A stretch of 64,000 nt of DNA from Desertivirga brevis (GTDB lineage: Bacteria; Bacteroidota; Bacteroidia; Sphingobacteriales; Sphingobacteriaceae). Below, in pieces: positions 21,170 through 31,800 of this stretch; positions within the stretch are counted from its first letter, which is position 1, and each line of letters opens with the position of its first letter. Under the pieces are notes generated by a model. That model was not told the origin of the DNA. It made no database searches and saw only the letters and a program-made list of their open reading frames with translations. The position numbers and the translations under genes were made by a program. The stretch spans positions 124,001 through 188,000 of the forward strand of contig NZ_JAFEWF010000004.1 of assembly GCF_017355835.1 (NCBI RefSeq). The letters are read 5' to 3'.

Positions 21170-22330
21170 ATGACGAACAGGAAAGTATTAAAAGGAATTA
21201 CCTGGAACCATAGCCGAGGCTTTGTTCCAATGGTAGCAACAGCCCAGCGATTTTCAGAGTTAAATCCAGATGTAGAAATCGTATGGGAGAAAAGAAGCTT
21301 ACAACAGTTTGCTGATTTTTCAATTGAAGAACTGGCAAAGCGTTTTGATCTGTTAGTGATCGACCACCCATGGGCGGGATTTGCAGCAAAAACCAAGTCT
21401 ATTCTACCCCTTGATCAATATTTATCTGCCGAGTATATCAAAGACCAACAGGTTAACACTGTCGGTCATTCTTGTACAAGTTATTCTTACGATGGGCATC
21501 AATGGGCTTTAGCTATTGATGCTGCTACGCCGGTTGCCTCTAGCAGGCCGGATCTTTTCGAACAGCATAAGCTTGCGCTTCCTAAGACATTCGAAGATCT
21601 ACTTGAACTGGCAGATCGTGGATTGGTAGCTTTTGCTGGTATTCCTATTGATGTTTTAATGAGCTTCTACATGTTCTGCTGTTCTTTAGGAGAGGATCCA
21701 TGTCAGGCAGAAGATAAAGTGATCTCAGAAGAAACAGGAATAAAAGCACTGCAACTTTTCCGGCAGCTTGCTACTAAAATAGATCCAGAAAACTTTGAAA
21801 GAAATCCGATAAAAGTATATGAGGCAATGACGCAAACGGATGAAGTTGCGTATTGCCCCTTTGCTTATGGCTATTCAAATTACTCACGCAGGGGATATGC
21901 CCGAAGACTGCTCCACTTCCATGATATGATAACATTGGATGGAAAGACAAATTTAAAAAGTACGCTGGGAGGAACGGGCCTTGCTATTTCATCCTCTTCA
22001 GAACACGTTGATATTGCGGTTGAATACGCTAAATATGTTGGCTCTGCAGAGTGTCAGCAAACAGTGTTCTTTGAAAACGGCGGTCAGCCAGGGCATTTGA
22101 GTGCCTGGACAGACAACGAAGTAAACAGGCAGACAGCAAACTATTTTGCGAATACCCTTCCGGCACTTCAACGAGCCTTTTTACGACCACGTTATCACGG
22201 CCATATGTATTTTCAGGACCATGCTGGCGACATGGTACGTGATTATCTGATGCAGGGAGGTAATGAAGGTTTGATTTTAAACGGCTTGAATGAGTTATAT
22301 CTTAAATCCAGAAATTTAGAGATGGCATGA
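21170..22330 (+). CDS. Extracellular-solute-binding-protein-like protein lacking a signal peptide
   Basis: A 386-aa protein with the fold signature of family 1 / SBP_bac_8 sugar-binding proteins: N-terminal [15 protein letters not shown], the [12 protein letters not shown] loop, a hinge-type segment near [17 protein letters not shown] and the late [18 protein letters not shown] segment. There is no signal peptide or lipobox: it starts [16 protein letters not shown], and the frame upstream contains an in-frame stop at 21125 with no other ATG. It should therefore stay in the cytoplasm. No ABC permease or ATPase is nearby. Its stop overlaps the following CoA-transferase start by four bases. It may be a ligand-binding partner or an enzyme that has reused the binding-protein fold; function unknown. 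Confidence 0.8.
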   Translation: MTNRKVLKGITWNHSRGFVPMVATAQRFSELNPDVEIVWEKRSLQQFADFSIEELAKRFDLLVIDHPWAGFAAKTKSILPLDQYLSAEYIKDQQVNTVGHSCTSYSYDGHQWALAIDAATPVASSRPDLFEQHKLALPKTFEDLLELADRGLVAFAGIPIDVLMSFYMFCCSLGEDPCQAEDKVISEETGIKALQLFRQLATKIDPENFERNPIKVYEAMTQTDEVAYCPFAYGYSNYSRRGYARRLLHFHDMITLDGKTNLKSTLGGTGLAISSSSEHVDIAVEYAKYVGSAECQQTVFFENGGQPGHLSAWTDNEVNRQTANYFANTLPALQRAFLRPRYHGHMYFQDHAGDMVRDYLMQGGNEGLILNGLNELYLKSRNLEMA

Positions 22331-23472
22331 ACAGACCGTTAGAGGGATTACTAGTGTTGGAGTTTTGTCAGTTTCTGGCTGGTCCATCGGCAGGATTGAA
22401 ACTTGCTGATATGGGCGCTCGCGTGATCAAAATAGAACGTCCTGTAAAGGGCGATGCTTGTCGTCAGCTTGCTATCAAAAATCTTTTTGTTGAAGGTGAT
22501 AGTCTGTTGTTTCACACGATCAACAGAAACAAGGAATCTTATGCAGCTGATCTAAAGAATGCTGAAGATCTGGAGAAGGTAAAACAACTGATAGCCAAAG
22601 CTGATGTGATGACACACAACTTCCGTCCCGGAGTGATGGAAAAGGTAGGATTGGATTTTGAATCTGTCCGGGCAATAAATCCAAAAGTTATTTATGGAGT
22701 AGTTACCGGCTACGGAACAGAAGGGCCTTGGGCTAGTAAGCCTGGGCAGGACTTATTAGTTCAGTCGGTTTCAGGTCTAACCTGGCTTTCGGGATGTGAT
22801 GAAAACGGTCCTGTTCCTTTTGGGCTTTCGGTGGCAGACATCATGTGCGGAAATCACTTGGCACAAGGAATCCTTGCAGCTCTGATAAAAAGAGCAAGAA
22901 CAGGTAAGGGAGTGCTTGTTGAGGTTAGCCTTCTGGAATCTGTATTGGATATTCAATTTGAAGTTCTGACAACGTACCTGAATGATGATGGGAAGCTACC
23001 TAAAAGAAGTACTGTTAAAGGGAGTGGACATGCTTATTTAAGTGCTCCTTATGGAATATACGGTACTGCTGATGGCTTTATTGCTTTGGCTATGGGTAAC
23101 CTTACTCAGATCAGTTCAGTTATCGGATGTGACATTTCAGATTTGTACATAGATACCGACTCTTCCTTCCGCAACAGGGATGAACTATTGACCTTATTTG
23201 GCCGAACCCTAAAAAACAGGACAACTTCTGAATGGCTGTCGGTTTTAGAGGCAGAGGGAATCTGGTGTGCTGATGTCCTTAAATACGAGGATGCAGTTAA
23301 ACATCCAGCATTTGCATCTGCTGGAATTACTCAGACTGTACATGCAGGTTCTCTGGACTTACTAACGACCCGAAATCCAGTACGGTTGGATGGTGAGAAG
23401 TTGTATTCCGATAAAGCAGCCCCACGTGTAGGGGTGTCTAATGACTTAATTAATCAGGAATTTAATCTCTAA
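22327..23472 (+). CDS. Family III (CaiB/BaiF) CoA-transferase, copy 1
   Basis: A 381-aa cytoplasmic enzyme of the formyl-CoA transferase/CaiB family, which move CoA between carboxylic acids through an aspartyl-CoA anhydride. Family landmarks are the N-terminal [19 protein letters not shown], the NRNKES segment, [18 protein letters not shown] and [15 protein letters not shown]. The catalytic Asp171 lies in LSVADIMCG at the expected place. It begins four bases inside the preceding gene and is followed after three bases by a paralogue, so the two may form a heteromer. The acid substrate is unknown; the sugar-catabolic setting suggests a sugar-derived hydroxy acid. Confidence 0.9.
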   Translation: MNRPLEGLLVLEFCQFLAGPSAGLKLADMGARVIKIERPVKGDACRQLAIKNLFVEGDSLLFHTINRNKESYAADLKNAEDLEKVKQLIAKADVMTHNFRPGVMEKVGLDFESVRAINPKVIYGVVTGYGTEGPWASKPGQDLLVQSVSGLTWLSGCDENGPVPFGLSVADIMCGNHLAQGILAALIKRARTGKGVLVEVSLLESVLDIQFEVLTTYLNDDGKLPKRSTVKGSGHAYLSAPYGIYGTADGFIALAMGNLTQISSVIGCDISDLYIDTDSSFRNRDELLTLFGRTLKNRTTSEWLSVLEAEGIWCADVLKYEDAVKHPAFASAGITQTVHAGSLDLLTTRNPVRLDGEKLYSDKAAPRVGVSNDLINQEFNL

Positions 23473-23475
23473 GTT

Positions 23476-24645
23476 ATGCTGCCACTTGAAGGATATTTAG
23501 TTATAGACTTTAGTCAATTCCTCTCAGGACCATCAGCTAGCTTACGACTAGCCGATCTAGGCGCGAGAGTGATCAAAATAGAACGTCCTGGTACTGGCGA
23601 TATATGCCGTACATTATATACATCAAACCTGGTGATGAATGGAGTCTCGTCCGTTTTTCATGCAATTAACAGGAACAAGGAAAGCTTTGCCGCGGATTTA
23701 AAGAAAGCGGAAGATGCCGAACTTATCCGTGAGTTGTTGAAAAAGGCCGATGTTGTGATGCACAACTTCCGGCCGGGGGTAATGGAGCGCCTAGGGTTTG
23801 ATCATAAATCCATCAAGGTAATTAATCCGAACATAATCTATGCTGAGATTTCAGGCTACGGTAGCGAAGGTTTATTTAAAGGGAAACCGGGACAGGATCT
23901 GTTACTGCAATCATTAACAGGATTAACGTGGTTAACCGGAAATGCTGATGATGGTCCAGTGCCAATGGGACTATCGATAATTGATATGCTTGCTGGTGCC
24001 CATTTGGCTCAAGGTATTCTTGCTTGTCTGTATCGCAAAGCAATTAAAGGAGAGGGCAGTTTGGTCCAGGTGAGCATGCTTGAATCTGCGTACGACTTTC
24101 AGTTTGAAACTATCACCACCTTTCTTAATGATGGCGGCGTGAACCCTGAACGGACAGCAAGAAGCAATGCGAATGCTTATCTGGGTGCACCTTATGGCAT
24201 TTACTCCACTCAAAATGGCTACCTGGCTCTGGCGATGGGTTCTATTCCTTTTCTGGCAAAACTTTTAGAATGTGAGGCTTTGTCGATATATAAAGATGGA
24301 GCTGAGGCGTTTGAGAAAAGAGACGAGATAAAAGGAGTTCTGGCTGATCATCTGAAAACAAAGCCGACAACAGAATGGCTGAAGGTTTTAGAAGCAGCCG
24401 ATATTTGGTGTGCTGATGTGATGGACTGGAACCAGCTTTTTGAGCATGACGGATTTAAGGTGCTGGGAATGGTACAAAAGGTAACGATGAACGATGGCTA
24501 CAGCTATGATACTCTGCGTTGCCCGATACGTATCGATGGAGAAAGAATGTATTCATCAAAAGGTTCCCCTAAATTAGGACAGGATAATGAAGCCATTATC
24601 AAAGAATTTATAGGCAGGGAGGATGTGTATGAGCTCGGAAAATAA
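23476..24645 (+). CDS. Family III (CaiB/BaiF) CoA-transferase, copy 2
   Basis: A 389-aa paralogue of the preceding gene, clearly alike along the whole length (for example [44 protein letters not shown]). The catalytic Asp170 is present in LSIIDMLAG. Tandem copies that both keep the nucleophile point to a heterodimer or to two successive CoA transfers (activation of one acid and recycling from its product). It overlaps the next gene by about 20 bases, so the two are translationally coupled. The reaction is unknown. Confidence 0.9.
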   Translation: MLPLEGYLVIDFSQFLSGPSASLRLADLGARVIKIERPGTGDICRTLYTSNLVMNGVSSVFHAINRNKESFAADLKKAEDAELIRELLKKADVVMHNFRPGVMERLGFDHKSIKVINPNIIYAEISGYGSEGLFKGKPGQDLLLQSLTGLTWLTGNADDGPVPMGLSIIDMLAGAHLAQGILACLYRKAIKGEGSLVQVSMLESAYDFQFETITTFLNDGGVNPERTARSNANAYLGAPYGIYSTQNGYLALAMGSIPFLAKLLECEALSIYKDGAEAFEKRDEIKGVLADHLKTKPTTEWLKVLEAADIWCADVMDWNQLFEHDGFKVLGMVQKVTMNDGYSYDTLRCPIRIDGERMYSSKGSPKLGQDNEAIIKEFIGREDVYELGK

Positions 24646-26965
24646 GTTCAGGATAGCTGTAAGGAAATTCGGCCCATTTGAGTCGGCGATGGAAAAGTTA
24701 TGGAAAAAGTTTTGTGATACTTCGGGATGCACACTTGAAGCTGAACTGGTGCCGATGGACCTGCATCCTCTTTATGAGGCTACTATCGCTCGTGGTGGAT
24801 TGAAATCAGGTGATTGGGACGTTGCTCATATCAATACAGATTGGATCTTTGAAGCCTGGACGAACGGAGACATAGAGAACCTGAAAGATTATATTAAGGA
24901 CAATCCTCCGTTGGAATATCCGCAAGGCTGGAGTGATTCGCTTTTGCAGTTGCAACAGTTCGGTGAGGATGTTGCTGGTCTTCCATTTCATGATGGACCA
25001 GAGTGTTTTATTTACCGGAAAGATCTTTTCGAGGATCCAAAGGAACAACAAGCTTATCTTGGAAAATACGGTAGTCCTCTTAGTGTTCCACAGACCTGGC
25101 AGGAATTTCATCAGGTAGCACAATTCTTTACCCGTCCTGAACAGAATCTTTACGGAACTCTTTTCGCCTGTCTTCCTGATGGCCATAATACCATTTTTGA
25201 TTTTTGCCTTCAGCTTTGGACAAGAGGAGGCAGGGTGATACGCCCTGATGCTTCTGTTCATTTAGACACCCCTCAGGCTATTGCCGGATTAGACTTTTAC
25301 CGTAAGATAGTTAAAGATCAGTCAGCTATACATCCTAAAGCCTTCGATTACGAGTCGGTACAAGCAGGCATGGCCTTCGCTCGTGGAGAAGTTGCTATGA
25401 TGGTAAACTGGTTTGGCTTCGCATCAATGTGCGAGGTTTATGAAGGGTCGGCCGTTAAAGGTAAGGTTGACATTACCAGACTACCTCACGACGAAACCAG
25501 TGAATCGGCTTCTCTTAATGTTTATTGGCTTTATACAATTGGTTCGGGCAGTCGAAATAAAAAGATAGCTTACGATTTTATTCGTTTTGCCACTAATCAG
25601 GAGAACGATAAGTTGCTGACCCTGGAAGGGGGAATTGGCTGCAGATTATCAACCTGGAATGATCCGGAGATCAATAAGGTGATCCCTTATTATCATAAAT
25701 TAGAGATGCTTCATAAAGAAGCAAGGTCACTACCACAGAAAAGCAATTGGGCTCAGATTGCCGAAGTTATTGATGAAGCAGTGCTGAAAGCATTGAACAC
25801 CGATATTCCATCAGCTGAAATATTAAGAAGAGCCCAGGAACAAATTACAGAAACTAACCATCAAAACATGCAAATACCCTATAAACCACTATTGCCAACA
25901 ACGGAGCAGCCCATTATTATAATAGGGGCAGGGGGAATTGTTAAAGATGCCCACCTACCTGCGTACAAACAAGCAGGATTTAAGGTTTTAGGAATAACAA
26001 ATCGTACTAAACAGCGTGCTGAGAACTTAGCTGCGGAATTTGGGATACCGAACGTATATGATTCTGTTGAGGATGCAGTGGCGAACGCACCTGCCAACGC
26101 GGTTTACGATATTACCATAATGCCAGAGAAGTATGTAGAAACATTAGAAGCTTTGCCTGATGGTGCAGCTGTTTTGATACAGAAACCAATGGGTGATTAC
26201 TTCTGGCAAGCCAAAGAAATACTTGCGGTTTGTAGGAGGAAGAAACTAGTAGCCGCTATCAATTTCCAACTTCGTTACGCACCCTTCGTAAGTGCTGCAA
26301 GATATATGATAGACCAGGGGATGATAGGGGAGCTTTATGATATGGAAGTGAGAGTGACCCTTGTAACCCCCTGGGAATTATTCCCCCATGTAATGGTCCA
26401 TCCTCGCTTAGAGATACAGTATCACAGCATTCATTATGTTGACATGATGCGTTCTTTTTTGGGTGATCCTTACAGTGTCTATGCAAAAACCCTCAAGCAT
26501 CCGGCTAAAAGCCTTTCCTCATCAAGGTCGACCATTATAATGGATTACGGAGATACTATGCACGCGGTGATCAATACAAATCACGATCATGAGTTCGGAG
26601 CCCATAACCAGGAAAGCTTTATCAAGTGGGAAGGAACCAAGGGTGCTATCAAGGCAAAAATGGGCTTATTGATGAACTACCCTGACGGAGTGCCCGACAA
26701 GTTTGAATATTGTTTGATCGAGGAAGGAAAGCAGCCAGAGTGGAATACACTCGAATTAGAAGGATCGTGGTTCCCGGAAGCATTTATAGGTACGATGTCT
26801 AATCTAATGAGATTTAAAGAAGGATCAGATGAGGTTCTGTATACTAGCGTAGAAGATGTTATAAAAACAATGGCTGTTGTAGAAAGCGCCTATATCTCGA
26901 GCGATAAGGGAGGAGTTGTAGTAGCGGATCAATTGAAAGAAGAAGATCTTGGTGTAATCAATTAA
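24629..26965 (+). CDS. Fusion: cytoplasmic solute-binding-protein-like domain plus Gfo/Idh/MocA oxidoreductase
   Basis: About 778 aa. Two ATGs (24623, 24629) compete; the second is chosen because GGGAGG at 24616-24621 sits 7 bases before it. Residues about 1-413 form a family 1 solute-binding-protein fold ([44 protein letters not shown]) with no signal peptide. From Met416 (counting from 24623; ATG 25868) a complete Gfo/Idh/MocA protein follows, with a Rossmann [12 protein letters not shown], the catalytic-Lys motif as QKP rather than EKP, and the [11 protein letters not shown] helix with the active-site His. NAD(P)-dependent sugar oxidation is the family role; D-apiose dehydrogenase is one known member type. 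The internal Met suggests two ancestral genes joined in frame. Confidence 0.82.
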   Translation: MSSENKFRIAVRKFGPFESAMEKLWKKFCDTSGCTLEAELVPMDLHPLYEATIARGGLKSGDWDVAHINTDWIFEAWTNGDIENLKDYIKDNPPLEYPQGWSDSLLQLQQFGEDVAGLPFHDGPECFIYRKDLFEDPKEQQAYLGKYGSPLSVPQTWQEFHQVAQFFTRPEQNLYGTLFACLPDGHNTIFDFCLQLWTRGGRVIRPDASVHLDTPQAIAGLDFYRKIVKDQSAIHPKAFDYESVQAGMAFARGEVAMMVNWFGFASMCEVYEGSAVKGKVDITRLPHDETSESASLNVYWLYTIGSGSRNKKIAYDFIRFATNQENDKLLTLEGGIGCRLSTWNDPEINKVIPYYHKLEMLHKEARSLPQKSNWAQIAEVIDEAVLKALNTDIPSAEILRRAQEQITETNHQNMQIPYKPLLPTTEQPIIIIGAGGIVKDAHLPAYKQAGFKVLGITNRTKQRAENLAAEFGIPNVYDSVEDAVANAPANAVYDITIMPEKYVETLEALPDGAAVLIQKPMGDYFWQAKEILAVCRRKKLVAAINFQLRYAPFVSAARYMIDQGMIGELYDMEVRVTLVTPWELFPHVMVHPRLEIQYHSIHYVDMMRSFLGDPYSVYAKTLKHPAKSLSSSRSTIIMDYGDTMHAVINTNHDHEFGAHNQESFIKWEGTKGAIKAKMGLLMNYPDGVPDKFEYCLIEEGKQPEWNTLELEGSWFPEAFIGTMSNLMRFKEGSDEVLYTSVEDVIKTMAVVESAYISSDKGGVVVADQLKEEDLGVIN

Positions 26966-26982
26966 GTACTCTATCATTCAAA

Positions 26983-27012
26983 TATTCATTCATTCACTCA
27001 CTCATTCATTTT
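26983..27012. repeat. Imperfect ATTC/ACTC tetranucleotide repeat
   Basis: The 59-base gap between the fusion gene and the MaoC gene contains about seven degenerate 4-base units (ATTC, then ACTC, then ATTC). It could vary in length by slippage and change spacing between the two genes. Confidence 0.5.
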
Positions 27013-27024
27013 ACTTAGTACCAC

Positions 27025-27474
27025 ATGTTTTTCAGATCTATATTTTTCGAAGATTACCAGTTAAACGATAAAAGAGTTACTCTTGGCCGCACCATTACTG
27101 AAACAGATTTCGTTGTTCATGCGGGACATACAGGGGATTTCTTCCCTCACCATATGGACGCGGAATGGTGTAAAACACAACCCTTCAATCAAAGGATAGC
27201 GCACGGGACTATGATATTCAGTATAGGAATTGGGCTTACTGCTTCAGAAATTAACCCAGAGGCAATGTCAAAGGGTTATGACAGACTGCGCTTTGTGAAG
27301 CCAGTTTACATTGGCGATACTATACATTCTGAAATCACCATATCAGAAAAAGCCGATGCGAAGAAGCCAGAGTATGGAACAGTTACCGAGCATGTAGAGA
27401 TCATTAATCAACATGGAGAGGTGGTCCTTGTTTGTGATCACTTGTTAATGGTTAAACGGAAAAATAACCTTTAA
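27025..27474 (+). CDS. MaoC-like (R)-specific enoyl-CoA hydratase/dehydratase
   Basis: A 149-aa single hot-dog-fold protein, usual size for a stand-alone MaoC dehydratase. The hydratase 2 motif is visible as [14 protein letters not shown] (Asp38 and His42/43 are the likely catalytic pair) followed by [10 protein letters not shown]. Members add or remove water on CoA thioesters, for example in mesaconyl-CoA hydration and fatty acid metabolism. With two CoA-transferases just upstream, the neighbourhood implies a CoA-thioester step in what is otherwise a sugar pathway. It lies 59 bases after the fusion gene and 10 bases before the permease gene. Confidence 0.88.
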   Translation: MFFRSIFFEDYQLNDKRVTLGRTITETDFVVHAGHTGDFFPHHMDAEWCKTQPFNQRIAHGTMIFSIGIGLTASEINPEAMSKGYDRLRFVKPVYIGDTIHSEITISEKADAKKPEYGTVTEHVEIINQHGEVVLVCDHLLMVKRKNNL

Positions 27475-27484
27475 AACTTAAATT

Positions 27485-28801
27485 ATGGCATTTGCACCTC
27501 AAGAAACATCCCTTGTTTCAGAGCAAAACATACATTCCAACCGGGGTGGGGGAAAACAATACATCTTGCCCTTTATCCTGGTTACCTGCCTTTTCTTCCT
27601 TTGGGGAATGGCGCACAACCTCGATTCTATCCTGATTCCACACTTAAAGAAGGCTTGCCAGTTAAATAACCGTCAGTCAACACTGGTAGATACCGCGGTA
27701 TTTCTTGCTTACTTTCTCATGGCCATTCCGGCAGGAGCTATCTTAAAAAAATGGGGATACAAGAGTAGTATTATTCTAGGACTGCTGGTTTTTGCCAGCG
27801 GGGCATTTTTATTTGTACCTGCAGCTAACACCAGGGCTTACGAGATTTTTCTTGTTGCCTTATTTATCATAGGTTGCGGTTTAACCATTCTTGAAACGGC
27901 GGCTAATCCTTATGCAGCTGTTTTAGGTGATCCAGCGGGTGCATCAACCCGATTAAATTTGGCAGCTTCCTTTAATGGGCTGGCCGCTATGGTTGCTCCA
28001 ATCATAGGTACAACCTTTATCCTTTCCGGAAAAGAATACAGTAAAGCCGATCTTGATGCGATGCCAGATGCAGAACGGTTGAACTACTTCATGACCGAAG
28101 CAGCATCAGTTAAAATGCCATATATTGTACTGGGTTCTGTGCTTGTAGTAATAGCGCTGTTGTTTTATTTCATGCATTTGCCCGAAGTTAAAGCTGTAGC
28201 AGATACAAAAACTGAAAGTAGAGCTGGCTTTTTTGAAGTATTAAAACATAAGCATTTATCATGGGCAGTAGCTGCTCAGTTCTTTTATGTAGGAGCACAA
28301 GTTTGTGTAACCAGTTTTTTTATCCGCATGGCTCAACAGGGAGCAAATGTAGATGAAAAAACAGCAGGTTACTACCTTACTGTATATGGTGCTCTTTTTA
28401 TGGGAGGACGATTTGTTGGTACTGCCTTACTTAAATTTATCAAGTCACATAATCTGCTCTCAATTTATTGTATCCTTTCAATTCTTCTTTGTGTGGTATC
28501 AATGCTAGGGGAAGGTATTCATGTTATTTATGCGCTGGGAGGAATAGGCTTCTTTATGTCTATCATGTTCCCAACAATATTTGCACTTGGTATAAGCAAT
28601 TTAGGCGAGGGTACAAAGGCTGGCTCTTCCTGGATTATTATGTCCATAGTCGGTGGGGCTATTTTACCTTATGCAATGGGTACCATTATCGACATGAATG
28701 GAGATAACATTCAAATTGGTTATATCGTGCCTCTTATTTGTTTTGTAATTATTCTATACTTCGGAATGAAGGGCTATAAGCCCTCTGAAATTTCTAAATA
28801 A
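27485..28801 (+). CDS. FucP-like sugar:proton symporter (MFS, FHS family)
   Basis: A 438-aa inner-membrane protein with about 12 hydrophobic spans and hallmarks of the fucose:proton symporter family: FFLWGMAHNLDSILIPHLK in the first span, ETAANPYAAVLGDP, and LNLAASFNGLAAM. It would bring a monosaccharide released in the periplasm into the cytoplasm. A hydrophilic N-terminal tail of about 25 residues precedes the first span. The stop overlaps the next ATG by one base (TAATG), tying it to the GH106 gene, so its substrate is plausibly L-rhamnose, the acid sugar or apiose handled here; FucP relatives carry fucose, glucose, galactose and others, so specificity is open. Confidence 0.9.
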   Translation: MAFAPQETSLVSEQNIHSNRGGGKQYILPFILVTCLFFLWGMAHNLDSILIPHLKKACQLNNRQSTLVDTAVFLAYFLMAIPAGAILKKWGYKSSIILGLLVFASGAFLFVPAANTRAYEIFLVALFIIGCGLTILETAANPYAAVLGDPAGASTRLNLAASFNGLAAMVAPIIGTTFILSGKEYSKADLDAMPDAERLNYFMTEAASVKMPYIVLGSVLVVIALLFYFMHLPEVKAVADTKTESRAGFFEVLKHKHLSWAVAAQFFYVGAQVCVTSFFIRMAQQGANVDEKTAGYYLTVYGALFMGGRFVGTALLKFIKSHNLLSIYCILSILLCVVSMLGEGIHVIYALGGIGFFMSIMFPTIFALGISNLGEGTKAGSSWIIMSIVGGAILPYAMGTIIDMNGDNIQIGYIVPLICFVIILYFGMKGYKPSEISK

Positions 28802-31800
28802 TGGGTTTTAAAGGAAAACTATTTCTTGTTCTTACAGCAGTTTTTATACTGCTTTTTCAGCCTAGGTCTTACTCACAAAACTCCGAGTCGGCGAAGACCT
28901 GGGTAGCCTGGTACTGGGTTCAGTCTGCGGTATCTAAAGAAGGCATAACTGCCGATTTAGAGGCTATGAAGGAAGCAGGGATAGCTGGAGCATTTTTGAT
29001 GCCTGTGAAAGGCGCCGCAACACCTCCCGTTTACAGTCCGGCGGCAGATCAGCTAAGTCCTCTATGGTGGGAGATGGTTATTCATTCTCTCAAGGAGGCA
29101 GACCGATTGGGATTGAAGATCGGTATGCATATTGGAGATGGTTTTTCGCTTGCTGGTGGACCATGGATAACGCCAGAATTATCTATGCAGAAGGTAGTTG
29201 CAAGCAAGACATTCATTACCGGCGGGAAATCTCTGAAGATTAATCTTCCTCAGCCCGAAACAAAGGTTAATTATTACAAGGATATCGCTGTTTATGCGTT
29301 CCCTTCTGTTGACGGATCAGGGGTATCTAGCCAGACTGTTATTCCCAAAGTAACAACAAGTTCAGGAGCAGATGCGTCGTTTCTTGTGAAAAAAGAGAAT
29401 AAACAGGCTTTTCGTTCTGCGGAACCGGTTTCAATTCAATACGCATTTGAAAAGCCTTTCACTGCTCGTTCTGTTTTTATCCATACCGACGGTAATAACG
29501 TTCAGGCTCATCGTCTTAAAATAGAAGTAAGTGATGATGGAAAGACTTTCCGGTCGGTAACACGCCTCGAGCCTCCAAGGCATGGCTGGCAGGATGCCGA
29601 ACAGGATATTACTCATTCTATCAGCCCAACCACAGCAAGATACTTCAAATTCAGCTATAGTCCGGAAGGCACTGAGCCCGGGTCAGAGGATATGGAGAAT
29701 GCTAAATGGAAACCATCATTGAAATTGGTGGGACTTACATTATCTGCCGAACCTGTCATCCACCAATATGAAGGGAAATCAGGAGCTATCTGGAGAGTAA
29801 GTAAACGTTCAACAGCAGCGGAAATAAGTAAAGATCTCTGCATTCCTTTGAATAAAATTATAAATCTTACAAACAAGCTCAATTCAGATGGGACCTTAAA
29901 TTGGTCTGCCCCTAAGGGTAATTGGACAATTGTACGTATTGGACATACTTCAACCGGTCAAACTAATGCCACTGGTGGGGCAGCGAGAGGTCTGGAATGT
30001 GATAAATTTAATCCTGAGGCCATCAAGCTTCATTTTGATAACTGGTTTGGAGAAGCTGTGCGGAGAGCCGGACCAAATCTTACTCCCCGTGTATTAAATA
30101 CTTTCTTTATGGACAGCTGGGAGTGTGGAAGTCAGAATTGGTCGCCGGTATTCAGAGACGAGTTCAAAAAAAGAAGGGGTTATGATCTGTTGCCTTATTT
30201 ACCTGTAATGGTAGGGCTCCCTGTTGAAGATATTGAAACATCAGAAAAAGTACTTTATGATGTAAGAAAAACTATCGCCGAATTAGTTGTCGACAAGTTT
30301 TATGGTACTATAGCTCCATTGGTAAAAGAAAAAGGACTTAATTTCATTACAGAGAATGTTGCTCCGATTATGGTAAGTGATGGCCTTGCTCATTATAAGA
30401 TGGTTGATATGCCTATGGGCGAGTTCTGGCTAAATAGTCCGACTCACGATAAGCCTAACGACATGCTTGATGCCATTAACGGCGGACATATTTATGGCAA
30501 AAATATCATAGGGGCAGAGTCTTTTACAACAGTAAGAATGGCCTGGAATGAACATCCGGGAATGCTAAAAACACTTCAGGACCTTAACTACGCCCTGGGT
30601 TTAAATAAAGTTTCCTACCATGTTTTTGTTCAAAATCCATGGCTGGACAGAAAGCCGGGAATGACTCTAGACGGGGTTGGACTTTACTTCCAACGCGACC
30701 AAACCTGGTGGAAACCAGGTAAAGCCTGGGTTGAATATGCAGAACGTTGTCAGCAGCTGTTGCAAATGGGCAAGCCTGTTGCGGATATCGCTGCTTTTAT
30801 AGGAGAAGAATTGCCCCGCCGGTCTATACTTCCAGACAGGTTAGTCCCTGTTCTTCCTGGCTTATTTGGAAAAGATGTAGTTGAAGCTGAAGTAAAACGG
30901 CTGGCAAATGTAGGTCAGCCGATGCGGCAACTACCTGCTGGTGTAAACAATTCGGCTAATAGGGCAGACCCTGAAAATTGGGCTAATCCGCTTCGTGGTT
31001 ATGCTTACGATTCTTTCAATCCGGATGTGTTAACTACCGCTGTTGTTAAAAATGGTAGCGTAGTATTTGAAAGCGGAGCAACCTATAAATTATTGGTGGT
31101 ACCAGGCCGGATGGCGATGAATCCCAACTCTTCTTTCATGAGTATTGAAGTTGCAAGTAAACTACTTGAACTTTTAAAAGATGGAGCAACAATACTGATG
31201 ATTGAAAAGCCTCTTGAACAACCCGGATTACAACAGGCGGATAAAGCTGCATTTCAAAAAGTTGTTGACGAGATTTGGAATGGTAATTACAAAGGGAAAT
31301 TGCTGAAGGGGCCGTACCAGCAGGAGACGCTGTCCTTGATCGGATTAGAAAGAGATTTCATTGTAACAGAAGGAAGCGGAAATTATGCCAGCAAAATAGC
31401 ATACACGCACAGACAAAACGGAGCCGAGGAAATCTATTTTATTTCTAACCAGGAAGACAGAGAAAGAACATTAAATCTATCTCTTAGAGGGTCAAAAGCC
31501 ATGGTAGAGATCTATGATGCGGTTAGCAATAAAAGATGGCTAGCTGAGAACTTCAGTACTGAGGCTGGACGTACGTCTCTTGATATAAGGCTTGAGCGAA
31601 ATGCCTCCTTATTTATCATTCTTAAAGAGGGAAATAAAGCAGCTTCAAATAAAAATAGTCGCAACTGGAAAGAATATTCTGAATTGAAAGCAGTTACGGG
31701 AGCGTGGAAAGTGCAGTTTGATCCTAATTTTTACGGACCAGAAAAAGCAGTTGAGTTTAGGACTTTGACAGACTGGTCAGTTTCGGCAGACACGCTCATT

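Noticed and set aside
21170..22330. Binding-protein gene as a pseudogene that lost its signal peptide
   Set aside because: The frame is intact over 386 codons, coupled by a 4-base overlap to the next gene, and the second binding-protein domain in the module also lacks a signal, so loss by accident is unlikely.
24806..25261. 151-codon reverse-strand ORF inside the binding-protein/oxidoreductase fusion
   Set aside because: Opposite-strand shadow of a well-supported domain.
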